Positions 9,450 through 19,620 are shown, counted from the first letter of the stretch. The stretch: 64,000 nt of DNA from Canna indica (GCA_034359265.1 CP136893.1:46697501-46761500), one strand, 5' to 3'. Notes: a model not told the origin generated them from the letters alone. Program-made: numbers and translations.

Positions 9450-9800
9450 TTAATGTCTCTATTTAGTTTTATTCTTTGTTATCTTAAAACATAAATTTAA
9501 ATAAGGAAATACACCCTCATTTGCATTCAATAAAATATGAGAAAAATCAAAATCTAGGGTCCTATATGGATGGGTTAAGGGTTTCCAAAAATTCCTTAAA
9601 AATCGGCATTTAACTTGTTTCCATCCAAGAAACAATATTATTGAGACTTTTGGTTCCAAGAAGATGCATAAATCATATAACCCTCCAAGGAACTCCCTAA
9701 TACATAGTGAAAATTTTTGGGCCCGAAATGATAGAAAAGTCCAATTCTCACCCGAACGGCTCAAATAACCCTTCCTACACATAATTTGGTTGAAACACAT
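9450..9800 (-). repeat. Fragment related to the solo LTRs
   Basis: Shares AAAATCAAAATC, GGTTTCCAAAAATTCCT and ATAACCCTCCAAGGAACTCC with 51170-51430 in the same orientation and with 52250-52560 inverted. Divergence is high. Confidence 0.7.
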
Positions 9801-9815
9801 CACAACACTAAGAAA

Positions 9816-10013
9816 TTACTCCCCCAAGGTAAATCTCAAAGGCTCAATGTACCGTGGACTGAGCTTCCCTTTCTTGCCAAATCTCATAACTCCTTTTAGA
9901 GGAAAAATTCGAAGAAATATATGGTCACCCACTAGAAACTCCAGGTCTCGTCTCCTATGGTCAACATAAACCTTTTTCCTACTTTTAGCAGCCAACAATC
10001 GTGTTTTGATCAA
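9816..10013 (-). pseudogene. Tekay/Del-type gypsy integrase C-terminal fragment
   Basis: The minus frame has KVYVDHRRRDLEFLVGDHIF then MRFGKKGKLSPRYIEP. This is the conserved integrase tail (GKKGKLSPRYIGP in family) of chromodomain gypsy elements, the same family segment as 30155-31153. Only 65 residues survive, and it lies opposite in direction to the surrounding gypsy copy. Confidence 0.85.
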
Positions 10014-10452
10014 GTGATAGGTACTCCGAGGATGATGTCTAGGGAGTAGGGATGAGAAGGGTCACAAACTTTGTGTTAAAACTTAAAAGCTTTGGTGCTT
10101 TTCATGTTTGATTTGGATTGTGAAAAATCTATGTTTATACTTTAAAATATTATGATTGTGAAAAATTTATGTTTGTCTTTAACAACTCTTAGTCTTTAAA
10201 AATTTTTATTGTTTGTTTCTTTAGCTGGATTCATGATATGCTATGTTTTAATTCTTTGTTGGAATTATTGATGTTATAGGTGCAATGGTGCATATAATTT
10301 AATTCTTACATTGCATATCATATTTTTTTATTATTTCAGGATAGTATAGATAATATTTTTAAAAAGGTGTGCCTTGCTTCTATCAGGCGCGCGCCTCAGG
10401 AACCGACCTTTGTGCCTTGAGTACGCCTAACGCCTTTGACAAACTTGCCTAG

Positions 10453-11100
10453 GACATATAATCTCTATTCATGGAGTTGCAACCAACCCTGCCAAAATCC
10501 AAGCAGTAGTCGACTCACCAACCCCACACTCACCAATTGAGCTTCAAAGCTTTCTTGGATTAGGAGGATATTACAAGAAGTTTATACAAAATTATGGAAA
10601 CATCATTGCGCCGCTTACACGCTTAGTCCGAAAGAATTCTTTCAATTGGACAAAAGAGGCAAACCTCGCACTCACCAAACGCAAAGTCGCCCTCACAACA
10701 GCCCCGGTTTTGGTACTCCCTCACTTCACTCGGCCATTCAAAATTGAATGCGATGCATCCGCAAACGGAATAGGAGTAGTTCTGCAACAATATGACCGCC
10801 CAATAGCTTATTTCAGCCGACCATTAGCCGAGCGCCATCGACAACTACCTGTCTATGAAAAAGAACTCATTGGATTAGCCAAAGTTGTTCGACACTCGAC
10901 TCCCTACTTATGGAGGAGATCTTTCATCGTCAAGACCGATCATTATGCCTTAAAATATTTGTTGGACCAGTACATCACCTCCGGATCTCAACAGCACTAT
11001 CTTCGGATCAGTATCTAAACTACTCGGGTTCGACTTTAAGATAGAATACAAAGCTGGACACCTCAACTGGGCAGCAGATGCACTCTCCTGCAAAGATTTA
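10453..11100 (+). pseudogene. Gypsy RT end and RNase H remnant
   Basis: Contains LQSFLGLGGYYKKFIQNYG, APVLVLPHFTRPFKIECDAS, VYEKELIGLAKVVRH and FIVKTDHYALKYLLDQ, the RT thumb and RNase H with the conserved D-A-S and T-D-H blocks. A stop lies near 11019, and EYKAGHLNWAADALS follows in another frame. Confidence 0.85.
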
Positions 11101-11840
11101 GCACCCACCAAGATGCACACTATCTCACAACCTCTTCCATCATACCTGAAATTAATAAAGGCGGCATCCACACAAGATCCACAAGTAAAGGAACATATCT
11201 AGCATTTGAAGAACGAACCACTCCCATCCCTTTGGCACATGCAAGATGACATTCTCTTCTTCAAAACAAGAATTTTTGTTCCAAACTCGGTAGGCACCCC
11301 ACAAGAACTGCTGGCAGCAGTACATGACACCACCCATGAGTGATATCAAAGAACCTTTCGACGACTTCATGCAGAATTTTATTGGCCTGATCTCCATCAG
11401 ATGTACGGCAATATGTTCAGGCATGCATAGTTTGTCAACGCAATAAAACTTAACAATTACAACCAGCTGGCCTCTTACACCCCCTCCCAGTTCCACTACA
11501 AATCTAGAGTGAAATCTCCATGGATTTCATTGAGGGCCTTCCCATATCCGCAGGAAAGTCAGCTATCATGGTAACTGTGACCGACTCTCCAAAGCTATAT
11601 ATTTCACATTTTCACTCCACTTGCTCACTCATTTTCAGCGGTGACAGTCGCCCGCGTCTTCTTTGAAAACATATTTAAGTTACATGGCATGCCCAAAAGC
11701 ATTGTCAGTGATCAAGACAAAGTCTTTACAAGTACCTTATGGCAACAGCTATTTAATCTCAGTGGCACAAAATTATATTTCACTTCTTACCACCCCCAAT
11801 CGGATGGACAAATCGAAGTGGTGAACCACACCTTGGAGAG
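11101..11840 (+). pseudogene. Gypsy integrase remnant, truncated
   Basis: Fragments FRRLHAEFYWPDLHQM, MDFIEGLPISAGKSAIM and LHGMPKSIVSDQDKVFTS, then TLWQQLFNLSGTKLYFTSYH, give integrase zinc-binding and catalytic-core parts, ending at PQSDGQIEVVNHTLE. Stops and frameshifts are frequent. The tail domain, any chromodomain and the 3' LTR are absent. Confidence 0.8.
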
Positions 11841-11898
11841 TGATTCAGAGTTGTGTTGGAATTGTCAATTGCTACAATTATAATAATAGTTTTAGATC

Positions 11899-12135
11899 CT
11901 AAACAGTGGAACAACGTAAACAACTCAATAAACTAGATCTGTTATATTGTTATTATAAGATGTTTAAATTGAGCATTAGGCACATGCTTATTTGTTCTCC
12001 TGTACTGCTTATGTATTGAATAATATTCACAGTAAACAAGTATTGTTTTGGGACTCAAAGTGTGCAGTTTATATGATTGCTTAAGACAGAAAAGAACTGA
12101 AACTAGTATAACAAGATAGAATTGAAAAGACCTAC
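11899..12135 (-). other. Possible 3' UTR intron of the PORR gene
   Basis: Downstream of the PORR stop the minus strand has a donor-like GATG|GTAGGT at 12135 and an acceptor-like CACTGTTTAG ending at 11899. It would place the last UTR exon against the truncated gypsy end. This is a splice-site reading only. Confidence 0.3.
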
Positions 12136-12212
12136 CATCCATGAGGAGAAGATAAGATACAAGCTGAGGGGCATTTCAAAGCTGCTTAACCACCAGAGAA
12201 ACAATTGGCATA

Positions 12213-13373
12213 TCATTCTGCCATTGCACTATGCAGATCAGGAGAAGTCCTTCCAATGAGTGCTACAAATCTATCGTTGAATCTTAACAGAGGGCATTTA
12301 TCAATAAGATAGTATCCATCGTAAGCTTCTTTCAGAAATACAGTGCTGCGAGCACCCTTATTTGTAATATAAAAAATCCCATGATTCTTAACCAAGCAAA
12401 GTAATAGTTTGCAGGGCAGCTGATACTCATTGTGGAATGCATCCAATTTATCAGATGTCAGCCGCTTCTCCATTGTCAAACTCAGAATCTCATGAAGGAC
12501 AGCAACGGCCCTCTTTCTCGCTTGTGGTGTGGCAGGCTGAATACTCCTTGCATTCAGATAAGGTGAAGGGAACGCCATCTTCTGCCACTTCACCATTTCC
12601 TCGAGGTAATGCTTGTTGGGCCTGAAAGCAGCTGCAAATTTCAATTTAAAAGCAAACGGCCCAACGATGTTACCATCTCTAGGGATCACCTTTGTCCTCA
12701 TCGGAGCAACTCCAAGATCTATTTTTTCTTCACGGGCAGTGACTGCCAACGAAGAATCCCAGGTTTCGAGACAAAGGTAGTCTGCCCCATTAACCTTTCT
12801 TATTGAGAAGAACTCTGGGTACTTGGGAATCAGTCGAGCCTTGAAATCATGGGGCAAGCCGAGGTCTGATTCAATGAGCTCGATCTTCTCCAGGGCGATC
12901 TGGCAATCCAGCGACATCATCAGCAGCTTCCTTAGGTTCCTCACCACAATGGGTTCCATCAGCTCTCTTGCGCGGGCCTCCTCGGCGGAGACCCTTGCGG
13001 CCTTCTCCGTGAGCCGGACGGAGATGGGGGCGCGGGAGGCGCCGCCGCCGGAAACCTTGAAGACGGTGGGGTGACGCTGGATAAGGGAGAGGAAGTTCCA
13101 CTTCTGGATGAAACCAACCTCCTTCTCAAGGTCGCGGAGGAGGATGGAGCCGTCTCTGCGGGAGGCGAGGAGGGTGCGGAGGCGGAGGAGGAGGGCAGGC
13201 TTCTTCTGGAGGTCAACGGCCTTGTCGAGCTCAGGAACACGGTGGTAGACCCTTTTCTTGGATCGTCGGTCACCGGCGCCGGAGGAGGAGGACATGGGGA
13301 AGGATCGGAGGCGTAGGGCGGAGAAGATGGGCGCCGACAGGAAGGTTTTAGCGATTCTTCTCTCGCGATACAT
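12213..13373 (-). CDS. PORR-domain organellar RNA-binding protein (WTF9-like)
   Basis: An intact intronless frame of 386 residues. After a basic, serine-rich N-terminus typical of an organelle transit peptide (first about 40 residues), the plant organelle RNA recognition domain runs from about residue 45 to 375. It starts ELDKAVDLQKKPALLLRLRT and includes RNLRKLLMMSLDCQIALEK, LIPKYPEFFSIRKVNGADYL, MAFPSPYLNARS, LHEILSLTMEKRLTSDKLDA and FYITNKGARSTVFLKEAY. PORR proteins bind group II introns and assist splicing. The pattern and length resemble WTF9, which in Arabidopsis acts in mitochondria on rpl2 and ccmFC introns. The exact ortholog assignment is by memory, and RPD1 or another WTF member is the alternative. 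The start at 13373 is chosen because it supplies a targeting sequence; Met27 is an alternative. The 5' half is very GC-rich, as in many monocot genes. It is the only intact host gene seen here. Confidence 0.93.
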   Translation of the reverse strand: MYRERRIAKTFLSAPIFSALRLRSFPMSSSSGAGDRRSKKRVYHRVPELDKAVDLQKKPALLLRLRTLLASRRDGSILLRDLEKEVGFIQKWNFLSLIQRHPTVFKVSGGGASRAPISVRLTEKAARVSAEEARARELMEPIVVRNLRKLLMMSLDCQIALEKIELIESDLGLPHDFKARLIPKYPEFFSIRKVNGADYLCLETWDSSLAVTAREEKIDLGVAPMRTKVIPRDGNIVGPFAFKLKFAAAFRPNKHYLEEMVKWQKMAFPSPYLNARSIQPATPQARKRAVAVLHEILSLTMEKRLTSDKLDAFHNEYQLPCKLLLCLVKNHGIFYITNKGARSTVFLKEAYDGYYLIDKCPLLRFNDRFVALIGRTSPDLHSAMAE

Positions 13374-13732
13374 TGATCACGTGCAACTCCGGAATCTAAT
13401 GGCATAGACCAACGGGTTCAGTTTTCTCCAGAAGGGCTATCACTCGCTTTGAACTGCGCGCTTGATGAGCCATTGTACGGTTTGGATTTGCCCACCGAGA
13501 ACAGAGTCCAACCCAACGCTTAATGGTATTTTGCTCACAAATATAGTTTTCCATATTTCTTGGTACCAAGTACCAACGGCCAAAGATGGATTTCGATGAA
13601 AAATTATGAAGAATGAATCACCGTAGTTAATACTCGAGTAATTAACTTGATACGTGAACTGAAACTGGTTCACGACTGCTTCTCTTCCCCTAGCTAGTTC
13701 TTCCTCCTCGCCCCCTCCTATGTGTCTAAGTG
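13374..13732 (-). promoter_or_regulatory. Upstream region of the PORR gene
   Basis: 359 bp between the start codon and the hAT insertion. No confident TATA box was identified. The hAT at 13741 limits the proximal promoter to this stretch unless the element is read through. Confidence 0.35.
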
Positions 13733-13740
13733 ACTTTGCC

Positions 13741-15082
13741 TAGGGATGACAAAAAAATTCGTTTAGACGGATACCCACGGATATTTACCTATTTATAACG
13801 GGTATGAGGGTAGTTTTGTACCCGCGGATATTTTGCGGATAATTTTTATTACCCATTTAATAAACAGGATGGGTACGAATATTATAGTACCTACCCGCGG
13901 GTACCCGTTACCCGTAAGATTTATTAAATTGCATATTTACCCCTTATGTATACTTAAAAAAACCCCTAAGTTACTGCCCTAAAATAATTTCCCAAGAGTC
14001 AAGAGACTCAAGACCCCCAACACGCCGCAATGCCGCACACCTCCACCTTGCTCACAAATATGCCCGACGCCCGACATCCGTTCGACGCGCGACGCCTCAC
14101 AGATCCATCGCCCGACGCCTGACATCCGCTCGACGCGCGACGCCTCACAGTCACAGATCCATCGGGATCACGCCGCAGTGCTGCATGCCTCCACCCTACT
14201 CACAGATCCGTCCGACGCCCAACATCTGTTCGACGCGCGACGCCTCACAAATCCATCGCCTGACGCCCGACATTCGCTCGACACGCGACGCCCGCCAGCC
14301 AGTGAGCCACTCCTCCACTCATTCTCTGGTTCTTCCCCTTTGATTGTAGCTTCAGCCGTCGACTTCGCAAGCATACAGAACTCGACACCCGACGCCCGAC
14401 ATCTGTAACTCGACGTGCGGTCCTTCACTCATTCTCTCCGTCGATCCGTGCTGCAGCCGTCGGCTTCGTCAACATCCGGAACCCGACACGCGACGCCCGA
14501 CATCCGTAACATCCGGTACTCTGGTTCGCCCAATCTACACAGCCTCACTCTCACAGGTAATGATTCGCCCATAATCTGCAAGACTGTGATTAAATTGATT
14601 GCTGTTAAAACTAGCTGCAACATGGATTTTTCACATCCTCACTCTCACATATAATAAATTAAGACTGTAATGGATTCTTCACACGCTCACAGCCTCACAA
14701 TGATGTAGTATAACTATAGGAGGTCCTCACTCTCAAATGTAATGGATTCTTCACTATTAAGGGTCCTTGACGTTTTTTTCTTTTTTCTTTTTTTTTTAAA
14801 ATTTAAGACAGTAGATAATGTAGTATAATCTATTCCAATTCGATTGATTGCTCTACTTATATTATCAAAATATTGTAGTTTAGGTTTTTCTAAGTATCAT
14901 GGGTAATTAAATGGGTACTTGTCAATACCCGTTGGCATCCGTCCCCCTGCGGGTAGTTAAATGGGTAACCATTTCTAATACCCGCGGGGAATAAACGAAT
15001 AGCGGGTATCTGTTTATTTCGCGGGGCGGGTAGCAGGTAGGCACCTTCCGTACCCGCCCCACCCCGCCTCGCTGACATCCCT
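13741..15082. mobile_element. Non-autonomous hAT element
   Basis: Starts TAGGGATGACA and ends TGACATCCCT, flanked by a perfect 8 bp duplication ACTTTGCC (13733-13740 and 15083-15090), the hAT hallmark. Both ends are rich in GGGTA/TACCC motifs (ACCCGCGGGTA near 13902, TACCCGCGGGG near 14970), giving long imperfect subterminal inverted repeats. No transposase domain is visible. The interior carries CGACGCCCGACATCC-type repeats. Confidence 0.88.
14060..14510 (+). repeat. Degenerate direct repeats inside the hAT
   Basis: Repeated motifs CCGACGCCCGACATCCG, TCGACGCGCGACGCCTCACA and AGATCCATCG in irregular order, about 45-100 bp apart. They are CpG-rich. Confidence 0.75.
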
Positions 15083-15370
15083 ACTTTGCCACCTTAGAAG
15101 GCCTTGATTCTTTTATTTATGGTATTATGATATGTTGTGGTTGTCTTTTGAATTTGAAATTGTTGAAGTTAAGATTTTTTGTTGAATGATATTTAGAAAG
15201 TTAGTTGGTCTTCTCTATTTATGAGGAAAGAGAAGACATGAATCAACAAGACAGGCAATTTTAACTGCGCGTTGGCCAGTCTCAACTACTCTGGCTGTAG
15301 TGAAGTTTATACTGCTGCGATGTTTATCCTACTGCGATATTTCTTGATTACTGTTGAAATTATTAATTAA

Positions 15371-15376
<6 letters not shown>

Positions 15377-15442
<66 letters not shown>
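15377..15442 (+). repeat. Compound (TA)n(TG)n microsatellite
   Basis: About 14 TA units followed by about 19 TG units. Confidence 0.97.
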
Positions 15443-15444
<2 letters not shown>

Positions 15445-15559
15445 TTATGGTGGAGTTAACTTGATTGATCATTTAAGGTGACTCTTGGATTTGATCATTT
15501 ATGGAGACATTTGGACTTGGACTTTTATGATGCTTTATGGAGTTTTGATGCAGGATAAG

Positions 15560-15960
15560 GATACTACTTTATGGCCTTAGGTCGTTCACTTTGGAGGAGT
15601 TATAATCATCATCGAGCATTGTGGCTTAGGTCATTCATTGATGGAGTCAACGATTATTTATGATAATTAATGGAGTTATGAAGTTGGAAATTTCCTTGAG
15701 TAGTAATGCCTTCGTCATTCATTGGTGGAGTGGATGACCGTATATGATGATGGAGTTATGGAGTTAGGAGTTCCCTTGAGTAGTAATGCCTTAGTCATTC
15801 ATTGGTGGAGTGAATGGTCATATATGATGATGGAGTTATGGAGTTAAAAGTTTTCTTGAGTAGTAATGCTTTGGTCATTCATTAGTGGAGTAAATTGTCA
15901 TATATGATGATGAAGTTATGGATTTAGGAGTTTCTTTTATGGAGTAATGACTTTATCTTT
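15560..15960 (+). repeat. About 82 bp tandem repeats (four or more copies)
   Basis: The unit contains TTGAGTAGTAATGCCTT, GTCATTCATTGGTGGAGT and ATGATGGAGTTATGGAGTT. Copies start near 15690, 15775 and 15857, with decayed flanking copies from about 15580. Confidence 0.85.
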
Positions 15961-16093
15961 TGGGTTGCCTACTTTACTTATAAAAGAAGTGAGAGAATAT
16001 TTGAGAAAATTGACCATCTCTGATAGATCCACTCCTATCCACCCTAATACGAATCCACGCTTATTGATCTACTTCTATGGATCCAATTCTATC

Positions 16094-17517
16094 TGTTGGC
16101 TTTAGGTTTTCAACCTTACCCTTAATATCGGTTTTGATGGTTTTGATGATAACAAACATGAGACTAACGATTTCATTGAGAATATCTTTTAGGTTCCATA
16201 TCAATTAGCGTTCGATGTCCTCGATCGAAAAAATTGGAGAAATCGGAAATTGGAAGGACATTGATCGTCGTGCTCAGGTTCGTCGCGAAAATCTCTCAAA
16301 GATCGACGTGTGCGACAAAGACATATTGGACGAGCTCAAGGATCACATGAAAGCTCTCCAAGTTGATGCGCGTTGAAAGCCGGAACCCAAAAACGAAACA
16401 CAGAAGAAAAAGGCTAAAGAAATCAATCTCAGCCTAGGTTCGGTCGACCGCTAACTGTAGGTAAAAAGGGGCCGTAGACATTTGGTTGACCCGTCGGTCA
16501 ACCGAACATAAGGAAGAAAGTGCAGCAGAGCTATTTCGGTCGATCGGGCGGTCGACCGATGGAAGCCCAAAACGGGCAGTAGCTCGGGCAGTCGACCCAT
16601 CGATCGTCCGACATGCGTTTGCTGAAGACGCGAGATCGCGTCGGTCGATCGACGGGTCAACCGAAGGCCGAGATCACGATTCTTGCGTCTGGGCGATCGA
16701 CCCATCGATAGTCCGACCAGAGAGTAATAAAAGCGATCGAAGGACCGGTTGACCGACCGTTCGATCGGCGGCCTGTAACGGATAGTTTTCTATCCGTTGA
16801 ACAGCTATTTCTTCGCGAGGGTATAAAAACACCATCATATACTTCATTTAACTCTCTTCTTCTACTCCTACAGAATTTATTGAGCATTTAAAAGGAGATT
16901 AAAGCCTTCCAAAAGATTTAAAGCTTGCGCTCTACTTATCCGTCGAGTTCATTTCTCAAGCGCCAGCTGCTGCTTCAACTCGGGTTTTGATCAAGCTCAT
17001 CCCTTGAAGAGTTGAAGGCGCCAAAGGCTTGCAAAAAAGCTCTTTCTATTGGTTTTATTCTTAGCTCTTTTGATTGTAATTTTACCTATTATTTGAACTC
17101 TATTTATTTGTGCGCGTGAAGACCAGGTGTTTGGTCTTGAGTGTATAAGTGGTTACCTGGTGTTAGGTGTAAAACCAATTTTGTAAACTTAGTGTTTACT
17201 AGGATTATTTTAGTTGTCCCTTAGGGTTGAGGTGGAAGAGGACTTTCGATAAGAAGGCGGTGACTTCCGGGTGTGGAAGTGTCTTAGGTCGAGAGTGCGT
17301 CTCTTCGGTGAAAAGTCCTCGTGTGTAAGGGAAACATAAATTAATCTAGTAAAACTAGTTTGGAAATCCTAAGCGGGGTGCTTAGGTAGTGGAGTAGGCA
17401 TTGGGGCCGAACCACTATAAATACATGTGTTTGCATTTATTGATTATTTGTTTTTAATTGCTTAATTATTTATCGCTTCCGATTTTTTTGATCGAGGACA
17501 TCGAACGCTAATTGATT
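16094..17517 (+). repeat. 5' LTR of the deleted element
   Basis: Begins TGTTGGCTTTAGGTTTTCAA, like all related LTRs here. It contains a GTCGAC-palindrome cluster, a TATA box at 16822 and a U5 ending near TATCGCTTCCG. The last 37 bp before the PBS are not normal LTR end sequence but an inverted copy of 16201-16236. Confidence 0.8.
16436..16828 (+). promoter_or_regulatory. LTR promoter module: GTCGAC palindromes, AACGG pair, TATA
   Basis: Numerous CGGTCGACCG variants at 16440-16770, then GTAACGGATAG and CTATCCGTTGA as an inverted pair (16776-16800), then TATAAAA at 16822. Confidence 0.6.
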
Positions 17518-17530
17518 TGGTATCAGAGCG
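17518..17530 (+). other. Primer-binding site
   Basis: TGGTATCAGAGCG, complementary to the 3' end of initiator tRNA-Met, the usual plant copia primer. Confidence 0.9.
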
Positions 17531-17583
17531 GGTTCGTAGTTTGAGATTTCACCATCTCCTCTACACCTTGTCTCGATCTTGAA

Positions 17584-17879
17584 ATGGCTCTAGAATCGGT
17601 TGCGTCTTCACATCCTAGGTTCGATGCCCTGAACTTTGGTCTATGGAAATTTAGGATGTACACCTTTCTAAAGACTCAAGGTTTATGTGTATTTAACATG
17701 ATAAAAATCAAATATATTGAACCTAAAGAAAAAATGGATGCATGGACACAAGAACAAATTCATATGTTTGAATTAAATGCTAAGACAACAAATTACATAT
17801 ATCGTTCTTGTGAAAATAATATCTTTGAAAAGATCATACACTGTACTTCGGCATATGATTATGCTAAAATCGAGGAGTG
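17584..17879 (+). pseudogene. Truncated copia gag start
   Basis: The frame opens MALESVASSHPRFDALNFG then LWKFRMYTFLKTQG and continues with MDAWTQEQIHMFELNAK. This is the N-terminal Gag region of plant copia elements (family pattern F-G-NY-WK-RM). It is cut after about 100 residues by the deletion joining it to the 3' LTR, so it lacks a zinc knuckle. The N-terminus differs from the gags at 33, 46 and 63 kb, so it is a different subfamily. Confidence 0.8.
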
Positions 17880-19139
17880 CATGAAAGCTCTCCAAGTTGA
17901 TGCGCGTTGAAAGCCGGAACCCGAAAATGAAGCGCGGAAGAAAAAGGCTGAAGAAATCAATCTCAGCCTAGGTTCGGTCGACCGACTGCAGGTAAAAAGG
18001 GGCAGTAGACATTCAGTCGACTCGTCGGTCGACCGAACATAAGAAAGAAAGCGCAGCAGAGCTATTTCGGTCGACCGATGGAAGCCCAAAATGGGTCGTA
18101 GCTTGGGCGGTCAACCCGTTGGTCGACCGACCTGTGTTTCCTGAAGACGCGAGATCGCGTCTGTCGACCGACGGGTCGACCGAAGGTCGGGATCGCGATT
18201 CTTGCATATGGGCGGTCGACCCATCAGTTGACCAACTAGAGAGTAATAGAAGCGGTCGAAGGACCGATCGATAGGTCGGTCGATAACCATTCAATCGATG
18301 GCCTGTAACGGATAATTTTTTATCCGTTGAATAGCTGTTTCTTCGCGAGGGTATAAATACACCCTCATATACTTCATTTAACTCTCTTCTCCTACTCCTA
18401 CATAATTTTTTGAGCATTTAAAAGGAGATTAAAGCCTTCCAAAAGATTTAAAGCTTGCGCTCTACTTCTCCGTCGAGTTCATTTCTCAAGCGCCAACTGC
18501 TGCTTCAACTCGGGTTTTGATCAAGTTCATCCCTTGAAGAGTTGAATGCGCCAAAGGCTTGCAAAAGAGCTCTTTATGTTGGTTTTATTCTTAGCTCTAT
18601 CTTTTGATTATAATTTTACCTGTTATTTGAACTGTATTTATTTGTGCGTGTGAAGACCAGGTGTTTGGTCTTGAGTGTATAAGTGGTTACCTGGTGTTAG
18701 GTGTAAAGCCACCTTTGTAAACTTAGTGTTTACTAGGATTAATTTAGTTGTCCCTTAGGGTTGAGGTGGAAGAGGACTCTCGATAAGAAAGCGGTGACTT
18801 CCGAGTGTGGAAGTGCCTTAGGTCGAGAGTGCGTCTCTTCGGTGAAAAGTCCTCGTGTGTAAGGGAAACGTAAATTAGTCTAGTAAAACTAGTTTGGAAA
18901 TCATAAGCGGGGTGCTTAGGTAGTGGAGTAGGCATTGGGGCCGAACCACTATAAATACCTGTGTTTGCATTGATTGATTGATTGTTTTTAATTGCTTAAT
19001 TATTTATCGCTTCCGCATTCAATCATCGAATTGCAAATTGCCTAAACCAATCTAAGTAAAGGACTAAAATTGAATTTAGGCTAAGTATTTAGTAAACACA
19101 CTATTCACCCCCCCTCTAGTGTCATCATTTCAATCAACA
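17880..19139 (+). repeat. 3' LTR, 5'-truncated
   Basis: Matches the 5' LTR from about 16345 onward and keeps a normal LTR end (ATTCACCCCCC ... TCAACA) that the 5' copy lacks. Confidence 0.85.
17974..18358 (+). promoter_or_regulatory. LTR promoter module (second copy)
   Basis: A GGTCGACCGA-variant cluster at 17975-18300, an inverted AACGG pair (GTAACGGATAA, TATCCGTTGA) and TATAAATA at 18352. Confidence 0.6.
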
Positions 19140-19144
19140 CTATC

Positions 19145-19620
19145 AACTCCTATGTGCTTAAAATGTGTTGCCAGTTATTTGAGGAGTTGAGACTGCTGAG
19201 TGCAGACATTTCTTATCTTCATGAGAAGATTGATTTTCGGTCGAAAGCTTACTACAACACAAGGTTGTGTGGAGGACGAAACTCTGTGGCTGGGATGTGA
19301 TAGAGAGGCATGTTGGTATTTACTTGTAGTAGCAAATATATTTTTGTTATTTCCAATTCATTGTAAAATTGTAGTCGGATTTCGGGTGTGAAATTCAGAG
19401 GACTTATTTTGTACTTATAGAAAGTGAATTGGGCATCTGTCCGGTGAGTGCCCCGTAGATTAGGTGACATGTATTGTCACTGAATCGCGTAAACAAATCT
19501 TTATGTTTGCGTGCTTCCTTGTGTTCTTTTATTTTGGTTCTTAGTTTGCTACCTACAAGTAGTTGCAATAGTAGTTGCAACTCTCTGTTCAACTGCCCTT
19601 AACAAAAGATCCCTTAGAGA
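19145..19620 (+). repeat. Probable copia LTR remnant
   Basis: GTAGATTAGGTGACATG, CGCGTAAACAAATCTT and GTGTTCTTTTATTTTGG followed by a terminal AACA resemble the R-U5 part of another copia LTR type. No partner LTR or target duplication was found. Confidence 0.4.

Larger units (their letters stand above)
9445..10452. mobile_element. Composite insertion in gypsy RT
   Basis: The gypsy RT frame stops at 9444 and resumes near 10453 with GHIIS(I)HGVATNPAK. The insert holds, from the left, a block related to the solo LTRs at 51.1-51.4 and 52.2-52.6 kb, a minus-strand gypsy integrase tail (9816-10013) and unassigned sequence. Its ends are not sharp and no target duplication could be picked out. Confidence 0.6.
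4940..11840 (+). mobile_element. Degenerate Ty3/gypsy element split by two insertions
   Basis: Plus-strand gag, protease, RT, RNase H and integrase remnants occur in the order expected for Ty3/gypsy, with many stops and frameshifts. The element is cut by a Harbinger-like element at 6597-9338 and by a composite insert at about 9445-10452. No LTRs are visible: the left end fades near 4940 and the integrase stops abruptly near 11840 at its catalytic-core end. It is an old truncated copy. Confidence 0.85.
16094..19139 (+). mobile_element. Deleted Sirevirus-like LTR element with intact target duplication
   Basis: TGTTGG at 16094 and TCAACA at 19139 are flanked by a perfect 5 bp duplication CTATC (16089-16093 and 19140-19144). 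It contains a 5' LTR, a primer-binding site, a gag fragment, and a 3' LTR lacking its first about 250 bp. The gag-to-LTR junction sits at a short shared CATGAAAG. Everything from mid-gag to the 3' LTR start is deleted. Confidence 0.85.

Noticed and set aside
10380..10440. GC-rich GCGCGCGCCTCAGG stretch as a regulatory island
   Set aside because: Too short, inside a composite transposon insertion, with no supporting features.
13071..13316. Open frame antisense to the PORR gene
   Set aside because: Mirror of the GC-rich 5' end of a clearly conserved gene, with no independent signature.
14060..14510. Possible CRISPR-like direct repeats
   Set aside because: Repeats are irregular, degenerate and without uniform spacers, inside a eukaryotic hAT element. 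The other tandem arrays were rejected for the same reason.
17518..17530. TGGTATCAGAGC matches suggesting tRNA genes (also near 46123, 48305 and 63060)
   Set aside because: Only the short primer-binding complement is present, next to LTR ends. No cloverleaf can be drawn.
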